Below, in pieces: positions 1-8,190 of a stretch of DNA of 64,000 nt. This DNA is from JBBQWZ01 sp038210135. GTDB lineage: Bacteria > Acidobacteriota > Terriglobia > Bryobacterales > Bryobacteraceae. The stretch spans positions 1 through 64,000 of the forward strand of contig JBBQWZ010000007.1 of assembly GCA_038210135.1 (NCBI GenBank), in the 5' to 3' direction. The translations under genes were made by a program, and so were the position numbers. The notes below the pieces were generated by a model. It saw only the letters and a program-made list of their open reading frames with translations. It had not been told where the DNA came from and searched no databases. Every line of letters begins with the position of its first letter. The first letter of the stretch is position 1.

Positions 1-38
1 CGAATCTGCTCCAGGCTCCCCGCTTCCGTATCGTCCAT
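1..38 (-). CDS. Insertion-sequence transposase, N-terminus only (runs off the window)
   Basis: The first 38 bases read on the minus strand as an ATG followed by MDDTEAGSLEQIR, and the frame is open to the window edge. The 'SLEQIR' opening resembles the first residues of integrase-catalytic (rve-type) transposases as I remember them. The tandem repeats directly upstream, at 79-133, are what one expects at an IS end. Only 13 codons are visible, so the family (IS21- or IS481-like) cannot be fixed and the call rests largely on context. Confidence 0.35.
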   Translation of the reverse strand, partial: MDDTEAGSLEQI

Positions 39-78
39 GCTGATGACCAATCCCCAGCATCCCGATCCATCCCCTCTC

Positions 79-146
79 CAGGCTCATCTTGCGTGAGAAT
101 CCATCCCCACCTTCAGGCTCATCTTGCGTGAGACAAGAGTGTTGCA
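79..146 (-). mobile_element. Probable IS end with tandem terminal repeats
   Basis: The 20-mer CAGGCTCATCTTGCGTGAGA occurs at 79-98 and again, identically, at 114-133, a period of 35 bp; the flanking GGATGGAT (minus strand) is also repeated. Read on the minus strand the repeats lie between a terminal TGCAAC-type end near 146 and the transposase-like ATG at 38. Repeated binding sites inside the end are typical of IS21-like elements. The exact end and any target duplication cannot be set because the other end is outside the window. Confidence 0.4.
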
Positions 147-168
147 GCTCCGTACTGCCTTCGAACGG

Positions 169-174
169 TACAAT
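169..174 (+). promoter_or_regulatory. -10 box, leaderless-type promoter
   Basis: TACAAT lies 5 nt before the GTG at 180, so transcription would begin on or next to the start codon. No convincing -35 sits at 16-18 bp; TTGCAG at 142-147 is 21 bp away and overlaps the IS end. Confidence 0.35.
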
Positions 175-179
175 AAAGT

Positions 180-392
180 GTGGATCTTGAGACCGAGTTT
201 CGGCTCGACAGGACGGCGATCTCGATCGGCACACTCGCCGACGAAGGCGACGACCGCGCCTATTGGCAATCCAAAACACCAGAGGAGCGCCTGCGGGCTT
301 GCGAGATGATGCGCCGCATGATCTATGGCCACGATCGAGCTACATCGAGACTTCAGGGATTTATTGAAGTCGTTAAACGAGAACCACGCTGA
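180..392 (+). CDS. Small partner protein of a nucleotidyltransferase pair
   Basis: A 70-residue soluble protein with a GTG start. The segment around residues 24-62 (DDRAYWQSKTPEERL, MMRRMIYGHD, RLQGFIEVV) matches a short conserved protein that I know to sit immediately before stand-alone nucleotidyltransferases in many bacteria. Its last 68 bp overlap the next gene in another frame, so the two are almost certainly co-translated. It may act as an antitoxin or accessory subunit; this is inferred from gene order, and no biochemical role is recognisable. There is no Shine-Dalgarno sequence, but a TACAAT box lies 5 nt upstream, suggesting a leaderless message. Confidence 0.7.
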   Translation: MDLETEFRLDRTAISIGTLADEGDDRAYWQSKTPEERLRACEMMRRMIYGHDRATSRLQGFIEVVKREPR

Positions 393-783
393 GTACCTCG
401 TGGTTGGTGGATACGCCGTAAACTACCACGGATATACACGCGCGACGGGAGACCTGGACGTTTGGGTCGGTTTCGATCACGCCAACGCTCCGCGGGTTGC
501 TGCTGCTCTGCACGCATTCGGGTTTCGAGACGCTCTTCCGGAGTGGTTTCAGGAATCGAGCAACATCATCCGCATGGGTTACGCTCCGGTCCGAATCGAG
601 ATCCTCACTTCGATCTCCGGTGTTGACTTTCGAGAGTGCTACGCCAATCGCATCGTATGCGTTCTTGACGATGTCCCCGTCAATCTGATCGACCTCGCCC
701 ATCTCAAGGCGAACAAGCTGGCGTCGGGACGCCTGAAGGACCTGAACGATCTCGAACAACTTCGGCCGGTTGACGAAGATTAA
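325..783 (+). CDS. Nucleotidyltransferase, AbiEii/MNT-like fold
   Basis: A 152-residue protein of the DNA polymerase beta-type nucleotidyltransferase superfamily. Residues 25-48 hold the characteristic GG...R-x-T-x-DxD arrangement: VVGGYAV followed by TGDLDVWV, with metal-binding D43 and D45. A third acidic position is probably in the RIEIL segment near residue 96. Such single-domain enzymes transfer nucleotides to protein or tRNA targets, and several are toxins of type IV or HEPN/MNT-like systems. The overlap with the upstream 70-residue gene supports a two-gene toxin-antitoxin-like unit. The substrate is not predictable, and a housekeeping or phage-defence role is equally possible. Confidence 0.8.
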   Translation: MATIELHRDFRDLLKSLNENHAEYLVVGGYAVNYHGYTRATGDLDVWVGFDHANAPRVAAALHAFGFRDALPEWFQESSNIIRMGYAPVRIEILTSISGVDFRECYANRIVCVLDDVPVNLIDLAHLKANKLASGRLKDLNDLEQLRPVDED

Positions 784-786
784 CGC

Positions 787-2376
787 CTAATTCTTCCCCG
801 CCCCATACAGCACCCGCCCGGCTCTCTCCGCCGTCAGCTTGCCGTCCACGATCTCCACCTTCCCGTTCACTACCACCGTACTGAATCCCACCGACATCTG
901 GTGCGGATGGCCGAAGTCCGCCTTGTCGGCGACCGTATCGGGGTCGAAGACCACGATGTCCGCGACCATGCCGGGCCGCAGCAAACCCCGGTCGTACAGC
1001 TTCAGCCGCTGCGCCGGCAGCGCCGACATCTTGCGGACCGCATCCTCCAACCCGATCACGTGCCGTTCCCGCACGTAGAGTCCCAACACGCGCGCGAACG
1101 TTCCATAATTGCGCGGATGCGGAACGCCATCCCGCGGACCGATCACTCCGCCATCGGAAGCGATCATCGTATACGGCGACTGCATGATCCGCTCTACGTC
1201 CGGCTCCGAAATCGCGTGATAAATCGCTGAACATCCACCCTTCAACTGCAGCTCGATCGCGGTCTCCGCCGCGTTCTCCACCGTCACCGGAACGCCCCGC
1301 GCCTTGGTGATCTCCGCCAGATTCTTTCCCGCCAGACTCGGATCGAAGCGGCACGACGCAATCTCTACATTCTTCGGATCGCCTCCGCCGCGGTCAATCA
1401 GAATCCGATCCTGAATCACCTGCTTGATGCGCGCCCGGCTGTCCGGCGCGTTCAAACGTTCCTTCAATGCCGCCGCGCCACCCGCCTGCGACCACTGCGG
1501 AAATAGCGCCGCCAGACCCGTCGAAGACGCCGTGTACGGATACTGATCGATGGCCACATCCACTCCACGCTTCCGCGCATCCTCCACCGCCTGCAGCGTA
1601 TCCTTCGACAGGCCCCAATTTGGTTTCCCAATAATCTTGTGATGCGACACCTGTGTCGGAAGATGGCCCTCTTCTCCGATCCGAATCGTCTCCGCGACGC
1701 TCTTCAAAATGTCCGCCGCCTCGTCCCGCATATGCGAGATGTGCATGCCGCCGTATCGCCCCGCGACCTTCGCGATCTCGACCACCTCTTCGGTCTGCGC
1801 ATAATTCCCCGGCACGTAGAACAGTCCCGTCGAAAGCCCGAACGCGCCGTCGCGCATCGCCTGATCCATCAAACCGCGCATCTTCTCGATCTCTTCCGCA
1901 GTCGAATGCCGGTTCTCCGTCCCCATCACCGCCGAACGAATCGACCCGTGGCCGGCGAACATTGCGAAATTGATTCCAAGCGGCAGTTTCTCCAGCCGAT
2001 CGTAGAACGGCCGCAGCGGAATCGGCGAGCTGCCGTCGTTGCCCTCGACGATCGTCGTCACGCCCTGCCGCAGCATGTTCTCACCGGCCGGCAGGCGGAA
2101 GATCGCGTCACGGCTGTGATCGTGGATGTCGATAAAGCCGGGCGCGACGATCGAGCCCTGCGCGTCGATTCTGTTTTTGGAAGATGCTTTCGACAGATCG
2201 CCGATCGCTGAAATCCGGTCGCTCTTCAGTCCGATGTCACCGCGAAACCAAGGGCTTCCCGTGCCGTCCACGATCCGGCCATTCGAAATGATCAGGTCGA
2301 ACGCAGGGGTCTGCGCGTAGCTTGCCTCTTCAAAGCCCAATCCGAAAAACAACAGTGCCAGCAGCACAATCCACAT
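787..2376 (-). CDS. Secreted D-aminoacylase-like amidohydrolase
   Basis: A 529-residue protein with an N-terminal signal peptide (about residues 1-21, ending SYAQ). The body is the N-acyl-D-amino-acid deacylase branch of the amidohydrolase superfamily. The metal-binding HDH is at 85-87, EGNDGSS near 111-117, HISHMRDE near 217, QVSHHK near 243 and the late aspartate in ASDGG near 410. These enzymes hydrolyse N-acyl-D-amino acids, or related D-amino dipeptides, in the periplasm. Length and motif order are normal for the family. The gene stands alone on the minus strand, convergent with the nucleotidyltransferase with 3 bp between stop codons. The exact substrate is not deducible. Confidence 0.9.
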   Translation of the reverse strand: MWIVLLALLFFGLGFEEASYAQTPAFDLIISNGRIVDGTGSPWFRGDIGLKSDRISAIGDLSKASSKNRIDAQGSIVAPGFIDIHDHSRDAIFRLPAGENMLRQGVTTIVEGNDGSSPIPLRPFYDRLEKLPLGINFAMFAGHGSIRSAVMGTENRHSTAEEIEKMRGLMDQAMRDGAFGLSTGLFYVPGNYAQTEEVVEIAKVAGRYGGMHISHMRDEAADILKSVAETIRIGEEGHLPTQVSHHKIIGKPNWGLSKDTLQAVEDARKRGVDVAIDQYPYTASSTGLAALFPQWSQAGGAAALKERLNAPDSRARIKQVIQDRILIDRGGGDPKNVEIASCRFDPSLAGKNLAEITKARGVPVTVENAAETAIELQLKGGCSAIYHAISEPDVERIMQSPYTMIASDGGVIGPRDGVPHPRNYGTFARVLGLYVRERHVIGLEDAVRKMSALPAQRLKLYDRGLLRPGMVADIVVFDPDTVADKADFGHPHQMSVGFSTVVVNGKVEIVDGKLTAERAGRVLYGAGKN

Positions 2377-2383
2377 CCCGCGT

Positions 2384-2389
2384 ATTGTA
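2384..2389 (-). promoter_or_regulatory. -10 box of the amidohydrolase gene
   Basis: TACAAT on the minus strand lies 7 nt before the ATG at 2376, and there is no Shine-Dalgarno sequence between them. This placement predicts a leaderless or near-leaderless transcript. Confidence 0.3.
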
Positions 2390-3022
2390 CACGGTGCTGA
2401 ATCGCATGACCGTTAAAATCTAGTCATGTGACGCCGACGCTCCGGCAACCGCAACACGGAGGTGGCTTCGCGTTCAAAAGCCGTGGACGCAGTGCACTTT
2501 TTGACACACCCAAGCGTCAAAATGAAACGATTCTCTCGGCCGTCCAGCGGTCTACTCGAGCGCGTCCTGGTTCCCATTTACCAGTGCGGAAACCTCGACT
2601 TCGGACTTGGGAGACGCAGCGAGCAGCTGTAAAAACAGCGAGAAGATCACTAGGGCCGCAATGACTGCTCCGACTAACATATCGTCCTCTTCTTCAAACT
2701 CTCACCGACTCTGCTCGTGTAGATGCACGCGGTGGGCCAAAATCTTCGAGCTAACCGTAAGCAATTCCGAATCTGCCAGAGGATACGCGAATCAAGCGCC
2801 AACGGATGCGTAGAAGCACGGACAATACCGGCTTCCGAAATGATTCGGCCGCTAACTAGACACACGGTCAACCCTGAACGAAAGGCTCCGAACTCTACGT
2901 TAGTCTTGCACCCACCGACATCCATAGAGACGAACGCGAAGGCGATTTGGCCGACAGGCGCGTCAAACTTTCCGCCCCCGCAGGTATACGGGCGATTCAA
3001 TGAGCAACCGCGAAGTGCTAGG
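2390..3022. other. Gene-poor stretch
   Basis: About 630 bp in which I see no convincing gene. The short open frames lack family resemblance and the codon bias of the neighbours, and the long open frame beginning at 2723 is an upstream extension of the gene called at 3032. The one structure noted is an inverted repeat TTTTGAC (2499-2505) / GTCAAAA (2516-2522). The base composition is less GC-rich than the flanking genes, which fits non-coding or decayed DNA. Confidence 0.4.
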
Positions 3023-3031
3023 TTGAGGCTC

Positions 3032-3601
3032 GTGCCGGAACCATCCGCCTCCCCGCAAACGCTTCTCGATCACTGGATTCCGCAATGGCAGTTCGAAGAA
3101 CGGCACTCCCTGGCCATCCGCGGAACACCCGGCCAAATCAGCGCAGCGGTTCGCGAAATCACACCCGGCGAAATCCCCCTCGTGCAACTAATGATGCGCA
3201 TCCGGCAGCCCTTCGCACGCCGCACGGCCACCGTGAAACCGATTTTAGAAGCGGCCCGGCACGAGCTGTTTCTGAATTTGGAAGATACACCGCACGAACT
3301 TGTCATGGGATTGGCCGGACGCTTCTGGACACCTTCCGGCGGACGCGTCCGTCTCAACAGCAAGCAGGAATTCAAAGCCTTCAAACGCCCCGGTTATGCG
3401 AAGGCGGCCGTCAACTTCCGCATCCTGCCGCTCGACGCCGGGCGCTCGCTGCTCACCACTGAAACCCGTGTCGTCACCTATGGGCGCTCCGCCACCCTGA
3501 AATTCGGCCTGTATTGGTGGCTCGCCGTACGCTGGGGCAGCGGCTGGATCCGCGTGCTATGGCTCCGCGCCATCCGCGCCAGGGTCGAGCATTCCGCCTA
3601 G
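3032..3601 (+). CDS. Uncharacterised conserved-looking protein
   Basis: About 189 residues from a GTG at 3032 (a TTG at 3023 is an alternative). I chose this start because the upstream part of the frame looks non-coding and because LLDHWIPQWQFEERHS is the first protein-like segment. The pattern of a short N-terminal strand, 'TPGQISAAVREITPGEIPL', a central helix and a C-terminal 'TTETRVVTYGRSA' followed by a hydrophobic helix suggests a SRPBCC/START-like small-ligand fold with a membrane-proximal C-terminus. That is inference from shape, not a family match. It has no operon partner: the next gene is convergent. Confidence 0.55.
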   Translation: MPEPSASPQTLLDHWIPQWQFEERHSLAIRGTPGQISAAVREITPGEIPLVQLMMRIRQPFARRTATVKPILEAARHELFLNLEDTPHELVMGLAGRFWTPSGGRVRLNSKQEFKAFKRPGYAKAAVNFRILPLDAGRSLLTTETRVVTYGRSATLKFGLYWWLAVRWGSGWIRVLWLRAIRARVEHSA

Positions 3602-3632
3602 CCCGATCCATAACCCGAACGGCTGTCCCTCT

Positions 3633-4271
3633 CTAGCGATACACCTGACCCATCAAAGCCACAAAATCCGGATCCGCCGTGAACTTCTTGAACGAAGAAT
3701 CCCGCCGCGGATCCGGCATCTTCTCCCCTTCAAGGATGTTCTGTTTGCGATCGAACGCCTGCCGCAACGCCATTAGCATCCCGGCCTTGTTCCCGTCTTC
3801 CGCCAGCGCACATGCCCGGTTGTAGTAATTCAACGCGTACTCTGGATCCCGTTTAATCGCGCTGTCCAGTACCACCAGCGCCTTCTTTAACTGCCCGCCG
3901 ATTCCGTACGACATCACGATCTGGTCCGTCAGAATGCGACTGTCGCGCAGCGTCATCTTACTCTGGCCAAGAGACTGCGCTTTCTCGTACGGGCCTACCG
4001 CGTCCAGATATTTCTTCTGCCGGTACAACGAGTGACCGAGATACAGGTTGGCATGGACATTTCGAGCGTCCATCGTAAGCAGCTCCCGATAGTCCTTTTC
4101 GGCGGCCACGAAATCCTTAGCCAGGAATTCCTTGTTAGCCCGGTCGGTGAGCTGTACAAAAGCGTCCTGAGCCATACCCACGGCCGCGAATAGCAACACC
4201 CCGGTGGCGCACATCGTACCCAGGCGAACCGCATCCAAATGTTTCCAAACCTTGCTGTCTTTGTTTTTCAC
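3633..4271 (-). CDS. Exported TPR protein
   Basis: A 212-residue protein with a GTG start. A charged N-terminus precedes a hydrophobic segment at about 17-34 ending VGMAQ, which is a signal peptide or single anchor. The rest is built of tetratricopeptide-like repeats, with visible units around 44-77, 78-111 and 125-165 (YNRACALAEDGNKAG). TPRs mediate protein-protein contact, and the partner is unknown. A purine-rich GAGGGGA lies just upstream of the start. There are no clear operon neighbours. Confidence 0.75.
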   Translation of the reverse strand: MKNKDSKVWKHLDAVRLGTMCATGVLLFAAVGMAQDAFVQLTDRANKEFLAKDFVAAEKDYRELLTMDARNVHANLYLGHSLYRQKKYLDAVGPYEKAQSLGQSKMTLRDSRILTDQIVMSYGIGGQLKKALVVLDSAIKRDPEYALNYYNRACALAEDGNKAGMLMALRQAFDRKQNILEGEKMPDPRRDSSFKKFTADPDFVALMGQVYR

Positions 4272-4439
4272 GATCGTCCCCTCACCCGTACGTGCGCGAA
4301 TGCCCGCGAAAGTGATAGCGAAAGGAAGAGTGAGAAGAGCTAGTTATCGCGCGGGGCCGATGTCACGCCTACTTGAGACTCATTGGCAAAATCGCTCCGC
4401 TTCCCAGCTCCGGCTCAACTCAAACGATTCCGTTTTAGT

Positions 4440-4778
4440 CTACGCCCACGAATCGAACGTCTCCGAATAGGCGATTCCCTTCTCCTTCAGCCAATCCCGA
4501 ATGGCCCACGCGCTTTCGAACAGCCCTGCTAAGGCGCCCAGTAAGCCTTCGTCGCCAGGAATCAGCTGACCGGTTTGCGCTTCGAGCATCCCCCGCAGCA
4601 CCGGTTTTTCTATCGCCTCGATCCGGTACACCCACGCCACCTGATTGCCGAAAGCCGACTCCGCCTCCGGGCCGTGGTCAAAAAACTCGAGTTCGATCGA
4701 GCCATCCAAGAGCACCCGAACCCACGATATGGAATTCACCGGCCCGCCCCGCATACGAATCGACAGGATCTCCGCCAT
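4440..4778 (-). CDS. Small hypothetical protein
   Basis: 112 residues from the ATG at 4778, beginning MAEILSIRMRGG. An upstream ATG at 4832 would add 18 residues translated from the adjacent hairpin repeat, so it is rejected. The protein is acidic and soluble, with a beta-rich first half (SWVRVLLDGSIELEFFD) and a helical second half ending DSWA. I do not recognise the family. The gene begins 23 bp from a cluster of family A repeats, so its promoter must lie within or beyond that cluster. Confidence 0.55.
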   Translation of the reverse strand: MAEILSIRMRGGPVNSISWVRVLLDGSIELEFFDHGPEAESAFGNQVAWVYRIEAIEKPVLRGMLEAQTGQLIPGDEGLLGALAGLFESAWAIRDWLKEKGIAYSETFDSWA

Positions 4779-4800
4779 CCCGCCCACTCTACCGAATCCC

Positions 4801-4918
4801 AAGTGGCATAGGCCTCCGGCCTGTGCATCCAACTAACAAAGCCATCCGGCCTGTGCATCCAACTAACAAAGCCCTCCGGCCTGTGCATCCCAAGTGGCAT
4901 AGGCCTCCGGCCTGTGCA
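4801..4918 (+). repeat. Family A hairpin repeat cluster (4 copies)
   Basis: Full 27-bp copies (AAGTGGCATAGGCC, then TCCGGCCTGTGCA) are at 4801-4827 and 4892-4918. Two copies missing the left part are at 4841-4857 and 4871-4887, the latter two inside a 30-bp tandem duplication (4828-4857, 4858-4887). As RNA each full copy folds into a 9-bp stem, GCAUAGGCC/GGCCUGUGC with one U-G pair and a UCC loop. Related clusters occur at about 21.5, 26.9 and 58.0 kb. Confidence 0.9.
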
Positions 4919-5013
4919 TCCAATCTCGCAAAACTTCGCAAGTCGGCTTTCGAGAAGTATGTGGACGGCCTTGCCGCCACGCCCTGTTATACTTCTCGGG
5001 CACCAGGAACATT

Positions 5014-5589
5014 GTGGCTGCGGACGAAATAGGGAACGTGACGGGCCTCCTCCGGCAATATCGCGCCGGAGACCAGGATGCGTCCGCCAAGCTGATCGCC
5101 GCCGCCTACGACGAACTCCATCGCGTCGCCCGGCGCTGCATGGGAAATGAGCGGTCGAGCCACACCCTGCAAGCGACCGCCCTCGTCAACGAAGCCTTCC
5201 TCCGCTTGACCGGCGGAGCCAACGTCGAGTGGCAGGATCGAGCCCACTTCTACGGCGTCGCCGCCCGCCTCATGCGCCAGATTCTCGTGGATTATTCGAG
5301 AAAGCGTAGTGCCGGTAAACGCGGTGGCGGACGCCAGATCTCTCTCGACGACGCGCTCGTGGTATCCGACGATCGCATCGAAGACGTCGTCGCCATGGAT
5401 CAGGTCCTCGCCCGCCTCGAGCAGATGGATCCGCGCCAGGGCCGCATCGTCGAGCTCCGATTCTTCACCGGCCTCAGCGTCGAGGAGATCGCGGAGGTCA
5501 TGGATATTTCGACGCCCACCGTCAAGCGCGAATGGGCCTCTGCAAAAGCCTGGCTCCATCGCGAACTCACCGGAGGCCACCTCCGTTGA
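5014..5589 (+). CDS. ECF-type RNA polymerase sigma factor (TIGR02999-like)
   Basis: A 191-residue sigma factor with a GTG start preceded by AGGAAC. Region 2 spans about 10-95 (DELHRVARRCM, ALVNEAFLRL, FYGVAARLMRQILVDYSRKR) and region 4 about 130-185, ending in a helix-turn-helix (SVEEIAEVMDISTPTVKREW). The wording of region 2 matches the sigma group that is greatly expanded in Acidobacteria and Planctomycetes and usually lies next to a Ser/Thr kinase, as here. It would redirect RNA polymerase to a specific regulon under control of the downstream kinase. A TATACT box at 4988-4993 is a candidate -10. Confidence 0.93.
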   Translation: MAADEIGNVTGLLRQYRAGDQDASAKLIAAAYDELHRVARRCMGNERSSHTLQATALVNEAFLRLTGGANVEWQDRAHFYGVAARLMRQILVDYSRKRSAGKRGGGRQISLDDALVVSDDRIEDVVAMDQVLARLEQMDPRQGRIVELRFFTGLSVEEIAEVMDISTPTVKREWASAKAWLHRELTGGHLR

Positions 5590-8069
5590 GCCCCGAACGA
5601 TGGCAAAAGGTGAAAGGCGTCTTCGAAGCCGCACTCGAACTCGATGGCGCCACCCGCGCATCCTTCCTCAACCAGGCCTGCGAAACCGACGCCAGTCTTC
5701 GCACCGAAGTCGAATCCCTGCTTGCCGCCCATGACGACGCCAGCAGCCAATTCTTCGCTCCCATCATCACCACCGATCCGATGCTCGGCCGCCACGTCGG
5801 AACCTATCGCATCCTTCGCCGCATCGGCGCCGGCGGAATGGGCGCCGTCTATCTCGCGTCCCGTGACGACGATCAGTTTCGCCGCCTCGCCGCCGTAAAA
5901 GCCATCCGCCCCGATCTCCTCGACGATCACACCCGCCGCCGTTTTGAGAACGAACGCCACACCCTCGCCGCCCTCGAACATCCCAACATCGTCAAGCTGC
6001 TCGACGGCGGAACCACCGACGACGGCATCCCGTACCTCATCATGGATTACGTCGAGGGTCAGCCGATCGATCGCTACTGCCGCGATTCCGGGCTCACTCT
6101 TCGCGAACGCCTCGCGCTGTTCCGCCCGCTCTGCGCCGCCGTCCACTACGCGCACCAGAACCTGGTCGTGCATCGCGACCTCAAGCCCGCCAACATCCTG
6201 GTGTCTCCCCAAGGCGTCCCGAAACTCCTCGATTTCGGCATCGCGAAATTACTGCGTCCCGCCTACGCCGCCGCCACCGTCGGCTTCACCCGCACCGAAG
6301 CACAGCCCATGACGCCGGAATTCGCCAGCCCCGAACAAATCCTGGGCCAGCCGATCACCACGGCGAGCGACGTCTATGCGCTCGGCGTTCTCCTGTATGT
6401 CCTGCTCACTGACGCGCACCCGTTCCATGAGGAATCCAAATCCTCCCATCAAATGGAGCGCGCCATCTGTGAAGGCGAAGCCAAAAAGCCCAGCGACGCC
6501 GCGCCTCCCGCCTGGACCCGCCAACTCAAGGGCGATCTCGATCTCATCATCCTCACGGCCATGCGCAAAGAGCCGCAGCGCCGCTACGCCTCCGCCGAAC
6601 ATCTTTCCGAAGACCTTCGCCGTTTCTTGAGCGGAGAGCCACTCGCTGCGCGCGGCGATACCATCCTCTATCGAGCGCAAAAGTTCGTCATCCGCCACAA
6701 GGCCGCGGTCACTGCGACCGCCATTGCCGCCGCCCTCCTCGTCGCACTCGGTATCAACGATCACTCCAATCGCTTAAAAGCGGAACGCCGCTTTCAAGAC
6801 CTGCGCTCCTTCGCCAATTTCGCGATTCAGGACCTCGACAAGGCCATGCGCGACGGCCTGACGCCGGCACGCAAATCGCTAACCGTCCGCGCGCTCGCTT
6901 ATCTCGATGGCCTCGCGCGCGAAGCCAAAGGCGACACCGCCCTCCAGCTCGAACTCGTCGCCGGCTATCTGAAGGTGGCCGACGTCCAAGGAAACTTGTT
7001 CGTCGCCAATGTCGGCGAGCAGGCAGCCGCCAATGAGAGCGCCCAGAAAGCCTTCGCGATCGCACAGGAAGTCTACCGTCGAGATTCTGTAAGCGCTCCC
7101 GCCCGCGCAGCCCTCGCGCGCAGCCGCGAAAAACTCGGCGACCTTCTTGGACCCTCCGGAAATCGGACTGAAGCCCTCGATCACTATCGCCAGGCTCTCG
7201 AACTCTCGACCGGCGAATCGCTGCCTGCCTTCCGCATCGGCAGCAAGGTAGCGCAAATCCAGGGCGACGCTTTCGACCCCGCCGCCGCTCTTGAAAGCTA
7301 CCGCGGCTGCGAACGCGCCGGACTCGATTGGGTCGCGAAGAATCCCGACGACCCAGTGGCACGCAACGCACTCGCACTCGCCCGCGAACGGATCGCCTGG
7401 TTCGCCATGCTCTCGGGCGAACCATCGGGCGCTGAAGACGCCGTGCGAAGCGCGATCGCGACCTACGAAGTCGCGACCCCGACGCCCCGTTCGCGCCGCA
7501 ACCTCGCCATGGCTTATCAAACTCTGGCCGAAGTCCAGAAGCGGACCGCCAAAAGCAACGAAGCCCTCGCAAGCTGCCGTCGCAGCCTCGCGCTCAGCGA
7601 GACGCTCCTCGAAGCCGACCCACAAAACAGCCAATTCGCCATCGACGTTGTGCAGGAAAAAACGCTCCTGATCGAGCTCTTACTCGCGGTCAACGACCAA
7701 CCCGCCGCAAAGTCGGAAACCGCCGGCCTGCTCGCCCAATTGAAGCCGCGAGTGAGTGAACCAAAGCCTTCCATCTACTACCTCGCGAACTTCGTCGCCA
7801 TCCTGACGACGACCCCCTTCGCGGAATTCCTCCGCCCCGAAGAAGCCATTTCCGCCGCAAGAAAAGCCGTCGAAATCACCGCAAGCGCCGATCCCGAATC
7901 GCTAGACCTCCTGGCGCGTGCCTATGCGCAAGCCGGCCAACGCACCGAAGCCATAGCCGCGGAGCAGAAAGCCATCGCGCTCCTTCCACCCGCCCGCGCC
8001 GGGAAACCAAAACCCGAAACCAGAACAAAATTAGAAACCGCCCTAGCCAACTTCCAAAGCGGCAAATAA
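5586..8069 (+). CDS. Membrane Ser/Thr protein kinase with TPR domain
   Basis: 827 residues from a TTG that overlaps the sigma-factor stop by 4 bp and is preceded by CGGAGG; an upstream ATG at 5532 would bury the N-terminus in the sigma gene. The kinase domain occupies about 73-355: glycine loop GAGGMG (81-86), lysine in AAVKAI (105), HRDLKPAN (196-203), DFG (216-218) and ASPEQ in the P+1 region. A single membrane helix at about 373-391 separates it from a long C-terminal part with TPR-like helices (370-827). The protein probably phosphorylates the linked sigma factor or its partners in response to an extracytoplasmic signal sensed by the TPR region. The kinase activity is well supported; the target is inferred from overlap. 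Confidence 0.93.
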   Translation: MSPERWQKVKGVFEAALELDGATRASFLNQACETDASLRTEVESLLAAHDDASSQFFAPIITTDPMLGRHVGTYRILRRIGAGGMGAVYLASRDDDQFRRLAAVKAIRPDLLDDHTRRRFENERHTLAALEHPNIVKLLDGGTTDDGIPYLIMDYVEGQPIDRYCRDSGLTLRERLALFRPLCAAVHYAHQNLVVHRDLKPANILVSPQGVPKLLDFGIAKLLRPAYAAATVGFTRTEAQPMTPEFASPEQILGQPITTASDVYALGVLLYVLLTDAHPFHEESKSSHQMERAICEGEAKKPSDAAPPAWTRQLKGDLDLIILTAMRKEPQRRYASAEHLSEDLRRFLSGEPLAARGDTILYRAQKFVIRHKAAVTATAIAAALLVALGINDHSNRLKAERRFQDLRSFANFAIQDLDKAMRDGLTPARKSLTVRALAYLDGLAREAKGDTALQLELVAGYLKVADVQGNLFVANVGEQAAANESAQKAFAIAQEVYRRDSVSAPARAALARSREKLGDLLGPSGNRTEALDHYRQALELSTGESLPAFRIGSKVAQIQGDAFDPAAALESYRGCERAGLDWVAKNPDDPVARNALALARERIAWFAMLSGEPSGAEDAVRSAIATYEVATPTPRSRRNLAMAYQTLAEVQKRTAKSNEALASCRRSLALSETLLEADPQNSQFAIDVVQEKTLLIELLLAVNDQPAAKSETAGLLAQLKPRVSEPKPSIYYLANFVAILTTTPFAEFLRPEEAISAARKAVEITASADPESLDLLARAYAQAGQRTEAIAAEQKAIALLPPARAGKPKPETRTKLETALANFQSGK

Positions 8070-8116
8070 GGAGGATGGCGTCGAGGCGCGCGGTAAGCCC
8101 ACCAGTGAAAAACGCA

Positions 8117-8145
8117 TTGAACCCTGAGCGTCAGCGATGGGACGC
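8117..8145 (+). repeat. Family B dispersed repeat (diverged copy)
   Basis: TTGAACCCTGAGCG then TCAGCGATGGGACG matches the family B consensus (TTGAACCCGGAGCG then TAAGCGACGGGAC) with a few changes. It lies between the kinase stop and the convergent PEP-CTERM gene. Confidence 0.6.
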
Positions 8146-8190
8146 CCGAGCCGAGAACGCAAGATCGCGCTCACGTGACAGCGTGCCCAA

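Noticed and set aside
2723..3031. N-terminal extension of the 3032 gene
   Set aside because: Residues here lack structure and the codon bias of the rest; the region is compositionally non-coding.
4779..4832. Upstream ATG for the 4440-4778 gene
   Set aside because: It would translate the family A repeat (QAGGLCHLG), so the internal ATG is preferred.
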